Assembly (NCBI RefSeq): GCF_900129505.1
Contig: NZ_LT670818.1
Location: 8,031,001-8,095,000 of the forward strand
Origin: Bradyrhizobium erythrophlei
GTDB lineage: Bacteria; Pseudomonadota; Alphaproteobacteria; Rhizobiales; Xanthobacteraceae
DNA: 64,000 bases
Direction: 5' to 3'
Position numbers and translations under genes: made by a program. The stretch's first letter is position 1, and the number at the start of each line of letters is the position of its first letter. Below the pieces are notes generated by a model. It saw only the letters and a program-made list of their open reading frames with translations, did no database searches and had not been told where the DNA came from. Positions 1-7,880 of this stretch are shown here, one piece after another.

Positions 1-992
1 CCGTTCATTTGCAAGACCGGCAACACGGCATCGATCATTGGCGTCGGACCACACGCGTAGGCGTCGATCGCACCGGTCAGCTTCTCTTCCCGCAAATGGC
101 GCAGGACGACCTCATGGATTAGCCCCGTCTCCCCGTCCCACGCGTCATCCGCGTCCGCGTGCGACAGCGCCGGTACAAATTTGAAGTCCTTTAGCTGCGC
201 CGCGATTGCGGCCAGTTCCTCGAGGTAGAATAGATCGGCGCGCGTGCGGGCCCCGTAGAAAAACCGCACAGGCCTTTCTTCATCACTCGCCATGTGATCG
301 GCCAGGATCGACCAAAGCGGCGACATGCCCGAGCCGCCACCGATCAACAACATGGGGCCTAGCCTCCCCTCCCGCCGGAAGCAGGTTCCATAAGGCCCTT
401 TGGCAATCAGGGCGTCGCCGACGCTCAATTTTCCATCGAGTTGGGACGAAAACGCCCCATTTGGATATTTCTTGATGATGAAGCGCAGGCTTGTGTTTTC
501 GCTGGGCGCGTTCGCCATTGAAAAGGCGCGGGTGATGGCGCCATTCCCAAGCGTCAGATCGACATATTGGCCGGCCCAGAATTTCAGGGGCATTTCGATT
601 TCGATTTCCAATAGCCTGATGTCGGACGTCAACGCGCTGATCTTTGCGACGCGGCCATCAAATGCCTTTACCGCGATCGAACGGCTGAGCAGATCTTCAT
701 CGTAATTGAGCAATTCGAAACTGACGTCGCTGTAGGCGTGCGTGCGGCACAACAGGACGTGGCCGGTATCGCTCTCGTAATCGGGCAAGGCGAAGGTCGA
801 ATATTTCAACAGCTCGATGTCACCATCAATGAGCTTTGACTTGCAGCTGCCGCATTGTCCTTCCTTGCAACCATGCATGAGCGAGATGCCCTGACGAAAC
901 GCCGCGTTAAGCACGGTTTCGCCCTCTTCCACTTCCATCTCGATGCCCAACGGCTCGAACCGAACCTTGTGAACTTGCGCGTCCGTCATCAT
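1..992 (-). CDS. mimB: MimB/PrmB-type monooxygenase reductase (C-terminus cut by window edge)
   Basis: Reductase that passes electrons from NAD(P)H through FAD and a [2Fe-2S] centre to the di-iron hydroxylase. Read from the minus strand, the protein opens with a plant-type ferredoxin domain (Cys 42, 47, 50 and 82 in a C-x4-C-x2-C...C pattern), then an FAD-binding barrel and an NAD-binding domain, including a GGGSGMSPL stretch. The frame has no stop before base 1, so the end lies outside the window. Tandem ATGs stand at 992 and 989. It follows mimA by about 100 nt, separated by a terminator-like hairpin. Members of this family sit beside the hydroxylase in propane/acetone monooxygenase operons. 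Confidence 0.92.
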   Translation of the reverse strand, partial: MMTDAQVHKVRFEPLGIEMEVEEGETVLNAAFRQGISLMHGCKEGQCGSCKSKLIDGDIELLKYSTFALPDYESDTGHVLLCRTHAYSDVSFELLNYDEDLLSRSIAVKAFDGRVAKISALTSDIRLLEIEIEMPLKFWAGQYVDLTLGNGAITRAFSMANAPSENTSLRFIIKKYPNGAFSSQLDGKLSVGDALIAKGPYGTCFRREGRLGPMLLIGGGSGMSPLWSILADHMASDEERPVRFFYGARTRADLFYLEELAAIAAQLKDFKFVPALSHADADDAWDGETGLIHEVVLRHLREEKLTGAIDAYACGPTPMIDAVLPVLQMN

Positions 993-1051
993 TTCGGCCT
1001 TGTCGTCGTCTTGGCGAACAGAATGGCGGGAGCATCTTGCCGCTCCCGGGC

Positions 1052-1078
1052 AAAAAGGGGCCGCCGAAGCGGCCCCTT
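1052..1078 (-). terminator. Hairpin with UUCG loop and T-run between mimA and mimB
   Basis: On the minus strand a perfect 10-bp stem (arms 1055-1064 and 1069-1078) closes a TTCG loop with a C-G pair, and the 3' arm runs into five T (bases 1052-1056). This is the layout of an intrinsic terminator, but it sits inside the operon, 14 nt after the mimA stop. It could end part of the transcripts or stabilise the upstream mRNA. Confidence 0.75.
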
Positions 1079-1091
1079 CCGGTTGTTATGC

Positions 1092-2762
1092 TCAGTGACA
1101 AGGATTGATCTTGAAGCCCTTGCGATAATCGGCCACCGCGACCTCACGCTCGATCGGCGAGAGCGCGCGGAATCCGCGGAGCGGGCTGCCAAGCTGGTGT
1201 CCGCGCACATGATCCAGCGTCCACATGTCCCTGGCCTCAAAGCGCAGATGCGGCTGCGCGATGAGGGTTTTGCCGTCAGACCGAACGAATCCGAGGTCCT
1301 TGATCGCGTCGGCAACATCCCAGCCGTGGTAGCAGTCCTCCCATTCACGGCGACCGCTGAAGCGGCCCATCGCTGGGGTGGGGCGACCTTCGTACTCGGC
1401 GGCAAAGCCCACCTTGTGGGTCCAGCGGCAGCCTTCCGAGCAATAGGTGTACATCTTGCCGTCGACTTCGTCACAAACGAAGTCTTCGCGAATCAGGCAG
1501 GGAACCATGCAGCTCCAGCACCGGTGCGGGTACACATAGCCCACCTCGCTGTTGAAGAGAATGTTGGTTTCGCCGGGAACGCTGAGTTTGGCATGCCATT
1601 TCCAGAAGTCGCCGAACTCGGCGTACCAGCCTGGATACTTGTGCTCGAACCACTCGAAGTCCTTTTCGGTCTGGGCTTCGATGCGCCAGAAATTCACCGA
1701 CCAGCCGACCGTGAAGAACTGCGCGGTCTTGTGGACGTAGTTTTTCTTAACGATCCGATCCCAGGCGGCGGCGACGTCGTCGTGATGGATCTTGATGCCG
1801 TACTTCTCGAGCGGCAGCATGTAGGTCCGATAATAGTCTTCGTAAATCCAGCGATGCCAGAGTTCGGCATAGGATTCCTTGTTCTTGTCGCGGTTCGTCG
1901 TGCCGTATTCAATGAAGGTCCCGATCGCGGCATCGACAATCGCGTGATTCTGCCAGAATGCATATTTCAGATCGCGCTCCAGCAACTGATGGTTCGACGG
2001 ATCGTTGATCATGGCCATCAACATCGAGTGACCGTTGCCGATATGGCGCGATTCATCCGACTGCACCGACAGGAACACCGTCGGCAACGCATAGTCGCCG
2101 TTGCGCGCGGCCTCCGACGGCATCGCCACGAACAGCGTGTTGGTGAATGCGGTTTCCGCAACCACCGTCAGATAGACGTTGGCGGCGGTGATGGCGTCAC
2201 CGGTCAGGAAGCCTTCAGCGAACTGACGGCCGATGGTGGTGGCGTAGCATTTGCCGAACGCAGCTTCCGTAATATCGAACCCGGCGGGATCGATATAGTT
2301 CTCCATGTACCATTTTTTGAGGTTCATCTGAATCGTCGAGTGCCGGAGCTCGTCGACCATCTGCATGGTAAACCCGGTGCGCAGCTCCTCGCCGGGCGCC
2401 AACCGACCGACCATTGCCATCGAACGCGCCGCCGAGATTTCCGGGAACGGGATGATCGCCAGAAACAGCTTCATCCACTCGACCCACCGCGGCTCGACGT
2501 TGCGGAACATATCGCCGCGCAAGGCCGCGTCCAACGCGCCGTAAACGCGGTTGTCCTTCTCTTCCTGCATGGGGAAATACGACCGCAGAACCTGTCTCAT
2601 CGGGTCGCGCGGCGTCTTCGAGATTTTGTAGTCGGTGGGGAAGGTCATCGCTTCCTGGACGTAGCTTGGCGTCCAGCCGAGATCGGCGACGCGGCTTGCC
2701 GCTTCGGCAATGGTGATGCCTTTCTGGGCTGTAATCTTATTTAGCGTCAGACTTGCAGACAT
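1092..2762 (-). CDS. mimA: Propane/acetone-type soluble di-iron monooxygenase, hydroxylase alpha subunit
   Basis: Catalytic subunit of a group V soluble di-iron monooxygenase; relatives hydroxylate propane, acetone or phenol with O2. The six expected iron ligands are visible at Glu108, Glu138, His141, Glu203, Glu237 and His240, each exactly six positions before its counterpart in methane monooxygenase MmoX. A Cys-rich segment follows (CWSCMVPC and YCSEGC), as in MimA proteins. The product has 556 residues, normal for the family. The start at 2762 is chosen because AAGGAG stands 7 nt upstream; an in-frame ATG at 2855 lacks this. The gene lies downstream of the alcohol dehydrogenase and two small genes, apparently in one operon. 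Substrate cannot be decided from sequence. Confidence 0.95.
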   Translation of the reverse strand: MSASLTLNKITAQKGITIAEAASRVADLGWTPSYVQEAMTFPTDYKISKTPRDPMRQVLRSYFPMQEEKDNRVYGALDAALRGDMFRNVEPRWVEWMKLFLAIIPFPEISAARSMAMVGRLAPGEELRTGFTMQMVDELRHSTIQMNLKKWYMENYIDPAGFDITEAAFGKCYATTIGRQFAEGFLTGDAITAANVYLTVVAETAFTNTLFVAMPSEAARNGDYALPTVFLSVQSDESRHIGNGHSMLMAMINDPSNHQLLERDLKYAFWQNHAIVDAAIGTFIEYGTTNRDKNKESYAELWHRWIYEDYYRTYMLPLEKYGIKIHHDDVAAAWDRIVKKNYVHKTAQFFTVGWSVNFWRIEAQTEKDFEWFEHKYPGWYAEFGDFWKWHAKLSVPGETNILFNSEVGYVYPHRCWSCMVPCLIREDFVCDEVDGKMYTYCSEGCRWTHKVGFAAEYEGRPTPAMGRFSGRREWEDCYHGWDVADAIKDLGFVRSDGKTLIAQPHLRFEARDMWTLDHVRGHQLGSPLRGFRALSPIEREVAVADYRKGFKINPCH

Positions 2763-2957
2763 TTCTTTCTCCTTTGAACGTTGCATTTGCTTCAGCATTT
2801 TCGCTGTTTTCACCGGATCAAAAGAAAGCTCAATTGCCGATTCTCTCGATCGCATTCTCCAAATTCACGTCTGCGCAACAAACTTTAAGTCCGGTAAATG
2901 TACTTTGATTTGCGAAATCACCGTTCCACTTCAGACCGGTTTGACGGTGCTGACCGC

Positions 2958-3206
2958 CTAGCCACCCCCGTTGTTTCGGTTGATGAGTGGCTTGCCTTCA
3001 GCGATGAATTTCGCCGAAAGGACGAAAGCGCCAATTGCGAAATCCTTGCCGTGCCGAGCGATCATTGCCTCAGCGATTTCGGCTATTTGAACGAAGAAGG
3101 CGTCTTTCGAACTTTCTTCCTCGTTCAATTCCAATTGCTGAGGCGGCGCTCGTTCTTGTCCAGTTTGCGCGACATTTCCCGCAGCTTTAATCCCGATCTT
3201 GGTCAT
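2958..3206 (-). CDS. Small unrecognised protein in the monooxygenase operon
   Basis: An 82-residue protein starting MTKIGIK; I do not recognise a family. It is polar at the N-terminus and has a hydrophobic-amphipathic helix around FAIGAFVLSAKFIAEG. Its ATG at 3206 overlaps the stop of the preceding gene (TGATG), which argues for translational coupling and for both frames being real; a GTG at 3209 is an alternative start. It stands about 195 nt before mimA. It is not the beta subunit or the coupling protein by length or sequence as far as I can judge. A role in assembling or adjusting the monooxygenase is only inferred from position. Confidence 0.6.
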   Translation of the reverse strand: MTKIGIKAAGNVAQTGQERAPPQQLELNEEESSKDAFFVQIAEIAEAMIARHGKDFAIGAFVLSAKFIAEGKPLINRNNGGG

Positions 3207-3613
3207 CACGAATGTCCCGAGCGTTGGTGTTCATTGGTCGAAGGACCGCTTTCAAATTCCAGCAATGACGCATTGAGCCATTCGCGTTCGGCGACGAGAC
3301 GCTGATGCTCCTCCTTGAGCGCCTGCAGACGCGCAGTCGCCATTTCCAGTTCGGCTTGCGCTCCGGCTCCGGCATCTCCCTGCGCAACATCGCGCCGGGC
3401 GCATTCGAGTTCGATTTCCGCTCCGCCACGCGCACTTTCGTTTTTCAGTTGCATCTCATTATTCCGAATCATGCCTTCGATCAGCTTGTGCCGCGCGAGC
3501 ATCCGTTCCCGAGCACGCTCGAGTGCAGCAGCTTCCTCGGCAGTAATTTGCGGTCCGCGCCCGCTGGCGTTCACTGTGATGACCTTCGTTCGATATCCCG
3601 TGCAGAGGATCAT
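3206..3613 (-). CDS. Coiled-coil protein of unknown function in the monooxygenase operon
   Basis: A 135-residue protein rich in Glu, Ala, Arg and Leu from about residue 24 on, with long heptad-like runs (AAALERARERMLARHKL, LQALKEEHQRLVAEREW), so mostly coiled coil. No family is recognised. It starts 17 nt after the alcohol dehydrogenase stop and overlaps the next small gene by the TGATG junction. No signal peptide or membrane segment is apparent. Frames on the other strand here look like shadows. It may be a scaffold or chaperone-like partner, but that is a guess from genomic position alone. Confidence 0.6.
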   Translation of the reverse strand: MILCTGYRTKVITVNASGRGPQITAEEAAALERARERMLARHKLIEGMIRNNEMQLKNESARGGAEIELECARRDVAQGDAGAGAQAELEMATARLQALKEEHQRLVAEREWLNASLLEFESGPSTNEHQRSGHS

Positions 3614-3630
3614 TTCTTTCGGCAGGATCG

Positions 3631-4674
3631 TTATGGGATCAGAACCGCGCGCCCATGGATGTGGCCATGGTGCAAGTCGTGCAGAGCATCGTTGGCCTGG
3701 TTCAATTTGTATTCTTTGGTGTAGAGATTGACGAGACCGCGATCCGCGAGCGCCATCAGCTCGACCAGTTCGGCGTAGGTGCCGACCAGATTGCCGACGA
3801 TGGTCTTTTCCGTCGTGATCATGTCGAGGGTCGGCAACTCGATCTTGCCGCCGTAACCCACGATGTAGTAGTAACCGCCGTTCGCGGTCATCGACAGTCC
3901 TTTGGCAATCGCGTCGCCCTCGCCGACGAAATCAATCACGGCTTCGGCGCCGCGCCCGCCGGTCAGCGCCAACACCGCCTCGACTTCGTTGGCGTCGGCT
4001 TTCACGAGATGATGAGCGCCGCATTTCTTGGCGAGTTCAAGCGACTTGTCGGCGCGGTCGACAACAATGATCTCGGCCGCACAGAGCGCCGCGAGCACCT
4101 GAATTCCGATATGTCCGAGACCGCCGGCGCCGATCACCACGACGTATTCGCCCGGCAAAAGATGTCGCGACGCTTTCTTGGCAGCGCGATAAGCCGTCAG
4201 GCCGGCGTCGGTATAGGGGGCGACATCCTTCGGCGCCAGCGACTTGGGTAACTTGATGAGAGAGCGCTGGCCCGTCAGCAGGTATTGCGCGTAACCGCCG
4301 TTGGCGTTGATGCCGGGAAACGAACTGTCCAGTGCGTGCATGTCGTCGCCCCGCCGGCATGCGAGACAATGTCCGCTAGTCACCAGCGGATGACAGATGA
4401 CGCTGTCGCCAACTTTTACGCCTTCGACGCCGGGCCCGATCGCCTCGACCCAGCCGGCATTTTCGTGACCCATGATGTAGGGAAGTTTTACGTCAACCTT
4501 GCTGCGCCAAATGCCTTCGACGATATGCAGGTCTGTACGGCAAACGCCCGCGCCACCGACCCGCACGATCACATCTGCCGGGCGCGTAATCTTTGGATCT
4601 GTCACATCTTCATATTTGACGAACTCTTTTGCCGTCAGCTTTTCGTCAAACGCATGGAGCACCGCGGCTTTCAT
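3631..4674 (-). CDS. Zinc-dependent alcohol dehydrogenase (MDR family), first gene of the operon
   Basis: Medium-chain dehydrogenase of 347 residues that would oxidise the alcohol made by the monooxygenase, for example 2-propanol. Catalytic-zinc residues are present (GVCRTD cysteine, GHEN histidine), as is a Rossmann nucleotide loop GAGGLGHIG. The structural-zinc loop is degenerate: where relatives have four cysteines, this protein reads SGHCLACRRGDDMHA, keeping only two. The start at 4674 follows a GGGGGAGA stretch. A sigma54 promoter lies about 60 nt upstream of the start, so this appears to be the promoter-proximal gene of the monooxygenase operon. Confidence 0.9.
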   Translation of the reverse strand: MKAAVLHAFDEKLTAKEFVKYEDVTDPKITRPADVIVRVGGAGVCRTDLHIVEGIWRSKVDVKLPYIMGHENAGWVEAIGPGVEGVKVGDSVICHPLVTSGHCLACRRGDDMHALDSSFPGINANGGYAQYLLTGQRSLIKLPKSLAPKDVAPYTDAGLTAYRAAKKASRHLLPGEYVVVIGAGGLGHIGIQVLAALCAAEIIVVDRADKSLELAKKCGAHHLVKADANEVEAVLALTGGRGAEAVIDFVGEGDAIAKGLSMTANGGYYYIVGYGGKIELPTLDMITTEKTIVGNLVGTYAELVELMALADRGLVNLYTKEYKLNQANDALHDLHHGHIHGRAVLIP

Positions 4675-4744
4675 TTATTTATCTCTCCCCCTCGGTGTTT
4701 TTTATTTCTAGTTGCAGCGCGAGCGCCATCTGACCAGCTAAGGC

Positions 4745-4760
4745 AGCAAGGGCTGTGCCA
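4745..4760 (-). promoter_or_regulatory. Sigma54 (-24/-12) promoter of the monooxygenase operon
   Basis: The minus strand reads TGGCACAGCCCTTGCT, a full match to TGGCAC-N5-TTGC with the GG and GC elements at the required spacing. It predicts transcription from about base 4734, giving a leader of about 60 nt before the alcohol dehydrogenase. Sigma54 promoters need an AAA+ activator, and such a gene is divergently encoded at 5025. Confidence 0.88.
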
Positions 4761-4815
4761 AGCCGATAACAGGTTGATCTTTTTTGACTTTCTCTGCATC
4801 TGGGTGTGATCGTCC

Positions 4816-4864
4816 CGCTCCGCATCGGACCAGATTTGACGGCCGTTTGTTCCGAGACGGAACA
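4816..4864. promoter_or_regulatory. Two inverted-repeat upstream activator sites
   Basis: A perfect dyad TGTTCCG-AGA-CGGAACA occupies 4848-4864. A second, degenerate copy CGCTCCG-CAT-CGGACCA occupies 4816-4832 with the same 3-nt spacer. Their centres are 32 bp apart (three helical turns) and lie about 90 and 122 bp upstream of the predicted sigma54 start, the usual range for enhancer binding. The divergent Fis-type activator is the likely ligand. Confidence 0.75.
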
Positions 4865-5024
4865 CTTCGAAGACGACCAGGACGAGTAAAGAGGAATTTG
4901 GATTTTCAGCTATTTGATCTTATGATTACCAAAAGCGCGGATGCGCGAACGCGGATGCGCGAAGAAGACGCCATCCGGGCTATGACCAAGAGGAAATCGC
5001 CGAACATCAGTTCCGGGAGGAGCG

Positions 5025-6908
5025 ATGATGCTGACTGCCAGCCGGCGCGTCGAGAATGCGTGGATGACGCTCGAGCAGCGCGGGGCGCCGCCGGCGGAAC
5101 TTCTATCGGCCGATATCTATGACAGCTGGATGCGCTGTATTTCGTTCGGCCTCGACACGCTGCGCCCGCCGGCGCCCGAGTTCGTCAGTCCCGCAATCCT
5201 ACGCCAGGAACAACAGCGTTGTTCGCTGGTCCGTGGCCTCGCGCTCGCTGAGATGCACACGCTGCATCAGCAGATCGCCGGTTCCAACTTCATGATTGCG
5301 TTTGCGAACCCGGACGGCTTGCTGCTCGACATCATATCCGATCCGAGCTTCAGCGACGCTTCGAACGCAGCGAGCATTCGTCCAGGTACTATTTGGAAGG
5401 AAAGCATTTGCGGCACCAACGGCCTTGGCACCGCAGCGCATCTCAAACGACCGATCGTCGTGCACGGGCGCGATCACTTTTTTTCGCGCTATAACAATCT
5501 TACCTGCATCGCCGCCCCGATCTTCGCGCCTGATGGCGAGTTGGCCGGAATACTGGATGCGTCATCGGATTGCGTATCGAGGCAGGCTCACACCCAGGCG
5601 CTCGTCGCCATGGCGGCGACGCAGATCGAGAACGGGCTATTCCGCGAACATCATCGCGGAAATATCCTGATCGCGTTCCACAATCGCGGCGAATATTTGC
5701 ACACGTTGAGCGCGGGCCTGCTGGCCGTCGACAATGAGGGCAAGATACTCGCTGCGAACAGAGCCGCGGGCATCTTGTTGCACGGTTTGCCTGCCTCGCC
5801 CGGGCGTCGCTTCGCCGACGTCTTTCGTACGAAATTCAGCACGTATCTCGATGAAGGCCGGCGCAAGGAACGCCAGCGCCTTGAAGATGACGTCGGCAGC
5901 CAGTTTGTCTCGACAATCGAGAACACGCGCCAGTTCCCGATGATTCAGGGAGTTTCCAGACCTCGGCCCCCGCTGCCGAAAGAGGTCGCCCCGCAATTCG
6001 TATCCGATGATCCGACGGTCGCGGCAGTTGTGCGACGGGTCGAGACTGCAGCAGCCCGCAAAATGCCGATCCTGATCCGCGGCGAGACTGGTACCGGCAA
6101 GGAGCAACTCGCCCGCCATGCCCATGTCGCCAGCGGACGGACCGGCGCCTTCGTCCCCGTCAATTGCGCCGCGCTCCCCGATAGCCTGATCGAAGCCGAG
6201 CTGTTCGGGTACGCCGAGGGCGCTTTTACCGGCGCCAAAAAAGGCGGCGCTGGTGGATTATTCAAAGAGGCAGACGGCGGCACCCTGTTCCTCGACGAAA
6301 TCGGCGATATGCCGGTGACGCTGCAAGCCGTGCTGCTGCGCTTTCTGGATGATTGGACGGTCCGTCCGGTCGGCGGCGTCAAACGCCAGGTCGATGTTCT
6401 CCTGGTGTCCGCCACGAACGCCAATCTCGACGAATCCATTGCAAAGGGCCGCTTCCGATCCGACCTCCTGTTTCGCCTCAACACGCTCGAGGTGACGTTG
6501 TCACCGCTGCGCGAACGTTCGGATTTCGCCAAGATTGCACGCCATCTGATCGAGAAGATTGATCCTTCCGGGGACTTGACCGAAAGCGCAATCGATCGAC
6601 TGGCCGAACGGAATTGGGAAGGCAATATCCGCGAATTGCGCAACATCCTCTCAAGATTATCGCTGGCCGAGCCGGGACATCTGATCGATGAAACGTCAGT
6701 CGACAACCTTCTCGGGCCTGCCTGCGGCGAGCGGCACCCTGAAAGGGTGTCCGGCAGCGACGGACTCAAACACAGCTTGCATGAGGTTCAGCGTGCCCTT
6801 GTGCTGACCGCGTATGCGGAAACCGGCAACAACATCAGCAAGACCGCGCGACGGCTGGGCGTGTCGCGCAATACGATCTATCGCGCCCTCCGTGACAAGC
6901 AGAGCTAA
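5025..6908 (+). CDS. Sigma54-dependent activator of AcoR/MimR type (GAF, AAA+, Fis)
   Basis: Transcription activator of 627 residues. A GAF-like sensor covers about residues 70-200. The AAA+ motor covers about 325-545, with Walker A GETGTGKE (353-360), the sigma54-contacting GAFTGA loop (399-404) and Walker B GTLFLDEIGDM. A Fis-type helix-turn-helix ends the protein (NNISKTARRLGVSRNTIYRAL). GGGAGGAG precedes the start; a second ATG is adjacent. It is divergent from the monooxygenase operon, with the sigma54 promoter and paired dyads between them, so it very probably activates that operon in response to substrate or product. The closest known logic is MimR of mycobacterial mimABCD. Confidence 0.93.
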   Translation: MMLTASRRVENAWMTLEQRGAPPAELLSADIYDSWMRCISFGLDTLRPPAPEFVSPAILRQEQQRCSLVRGLALAEMHTLHQQIAGSNFMIAFANPDGLLLDIISDPSFSDASNAASIRPGTIWKESICGTNGLGTAAHLKRPIVVHGRDHFFSRYNNLTCIAAPIFAPDGELAGILDASSDCVSRQAHTQALVAMAATQIENGLFREHHRGNILIAFHNRGEYLHTLSAGLLAVDNEGKILAANRAAGILLHGLPASPGRRFADVFRTKFSTYLDEGRRKERQRLEDDVGSQFVSTIENTRQFPMIQGVSRPRPPLPKEVAPQFVSDDPTVAAVVRRVETAAARKMPILIRGETGTGKEQLARHAHVASGRTGAFVPVNCAALPDSLIEAELFGYAEGAFTGAKKGGAGGLFKEADGGTLFLDEIGDMPVTLQAVLLRFLDDWTVRPVGGVKRQVDVLLVSATNANLDESIAKGRFRSDLLFRLNTLEVTLSPLRERSDFAKIARHLIEKIDPSGDLTESAIDRLAERNWEGNIRELRNILSRLSLAEPGHLIDETSVDNLLGPACGERHPERVSGSDGLKHSLHEVQRALVLTAYAETGNNISKTARRLGVSRNTIYRALRDKQS

Positions 6909-7019
6909 CACAATCGGCTGAGACAACGAGGGCTTCGGTGAAGCGGCGCGGCCGGTCCTTTACGGCAAGCACTGCACGCAGGCAATCCGATCCAGTATCA
7001 CGTTCAATGGGAGGCCGCC

Positions 7020-7439
7020 GTGTTTGAGCCGGAAAACAGTCTCGAAGCCCTGATGCAGGCCGCAGCCAAGGATCCCGGTGTCGCTCCTGCATTCTATCAA
7101 GCGCTGCTTGAAACCGAGATTTATGTTCTGACTCCTGAAGCGGCAATGAAGCCTGGCCGCCGCCGATCGCTCAAATTTCAGGAAAAGATCAACATTGCCA
7201 CAGTCGAATTCCAGGGCATGAAATGGCACCCTGCCTTTACCTCAAAGAAACGCATATCCGATTATGTAAAGGAACCGGAGACCTGTCTTGGGGCCGCCGC
7301 ACGCAATCTGTTCGAAATGTTGCCCGACTCCAATTTCTGGCTCAATCCGCTGTCCGAGTGCCAGAAGCCACTCCCCGCGAGTGAAATCGCTCTTTTGATG
7401 AACGGCAAGATTTTCGAGACGCTAAAAAAGACGAGATAA
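7020..7439 (+). CDS. SseB-family protein
   Basis: A 139-residue cytosolic protein whose first 45 residues match the SseB N-terminal domain pattern (FEPENSLEALMQAAAKDP followed by AFYQALLETEIYVLTPE). Family members are annotated from enterobacterial SseB but are widespread as small proteins of uncertain function in non-pathogens. It follows the activator gene by 111 nt on the same strand and may be independent of it. No signal peptide. Confidence 0.75.
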   Translation: MFEPENSLEALMQAAAKDPGVAPAFYQALLETEIYVLTPEAAMKPGRRRSLKFQEKINIATVEFQGMKWHPAFTSKKRISDYVKEPETCLGAAARNLFEMLPDSNFWLNPLSECQKPLPASEIALLMNGKIFETLKKTR

Positions 7440-7477
7440 GAGTCGCATTGCACTTTCCACCATTTCGCAGTCGAGCC

Positions 7478-7609
7478 ATGCCAAACAAAACCAAGCTGAA
7501 AGTTCGGATCCCGTTCCTTTTGGACGCGGCGGCCGAAGGCCATCTTGCCATTGTTCTACTGTTTGCACTCGCGCTGGTAACGATCACTCTGATCGGGGTT
7601 TGGCGCTAG
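7478..7609 (+). CDS. Small single-span membrane protein
   Basis: A 43-residue frame starting MPNKTKLKVRIPF with a hydrophobic segment HLAIVLLFALALVTITLIGVW at the C-terminus. The positive N-terminus and single predicted span suggest a small inner-membrane protein. It starts 38 nt after the SseB-family gene. No family recognised; support comes only from the composition and position. Confidence 0.5.
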   Translation: MPNKTKLKVRIPFLLDAAAEGHLAIVLLFALALVTITLIGVWR

Positions 7610-7769
7610 GGCTGACCGCGCCGAGCTTCGCCAGATCCCGCTCCGCCCTCGCCCGGTCCTCGTCGCCCTCAGCCTCCTTCACCCGATCGTTGAAGATCAG
7701 GATCAACTTTTCATTCAGCGGCATCTTGTCGTCGCCGTCGTCGGAGGTGCATTTGAGGAAAAGGATCAT
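7584..7769 (-). CDS. Small charged hypothetical protein
   Basis: A 61-residue frame, convergent with and overlapping the end of the preceding small gene by 26 nt. The C-terminal two thirds is highly charged and helical (FNDRVKEAEGDEDRARAERDLAKLG). An internal ATG at 7724 (MPLNEKLILIF) could be the real start; neither start has a clear Shine-Dalgarno. It looks more protein-like than the opposite-strand frame, but the call remains tentative. Confidence 0.4.
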   Translation of the reverse strand: MILFLKCTSDDGDDKMPLNEKLILIFNDRVKEAEGDEDRARAERDLAKLGAVSPSAKPRSE

Positions 7770-7880
7770 GGTACAAAAATACGGTCACGACGATTTCTGA
7801 TGCCCTTACGGCCCTTTTCTGGCCTCAGCGCACACAGCAGCTCAGCAGCAACGGATAGTCATAGTCAGCCGAGAACTCGG

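Noticed and set aside
855..2744. 629-residue open frame on the plus strand opposite mimA
   Set aside because: It is the antisense of a clear di-iron hydroxylase, rich in Arg, His and Val typical of high-GC shadow frames, and shows no domain.
2763..2957. Sigma54 promoter directly in front of mimA
   Set aside because: I looked for GG-N10-GC on the minus strand; the candidate pairs have wrong spacing (7, 8, 11 or 12 nt), so mimA appears to be read from the promoter at 4745.
4784..5122. 112-residue plus-strand frame overlapping the activator start
   Set aside because: Arg-rich, spans the two dyads and the activator's Shine-Dalgarno, and is in a different frame from the activator.
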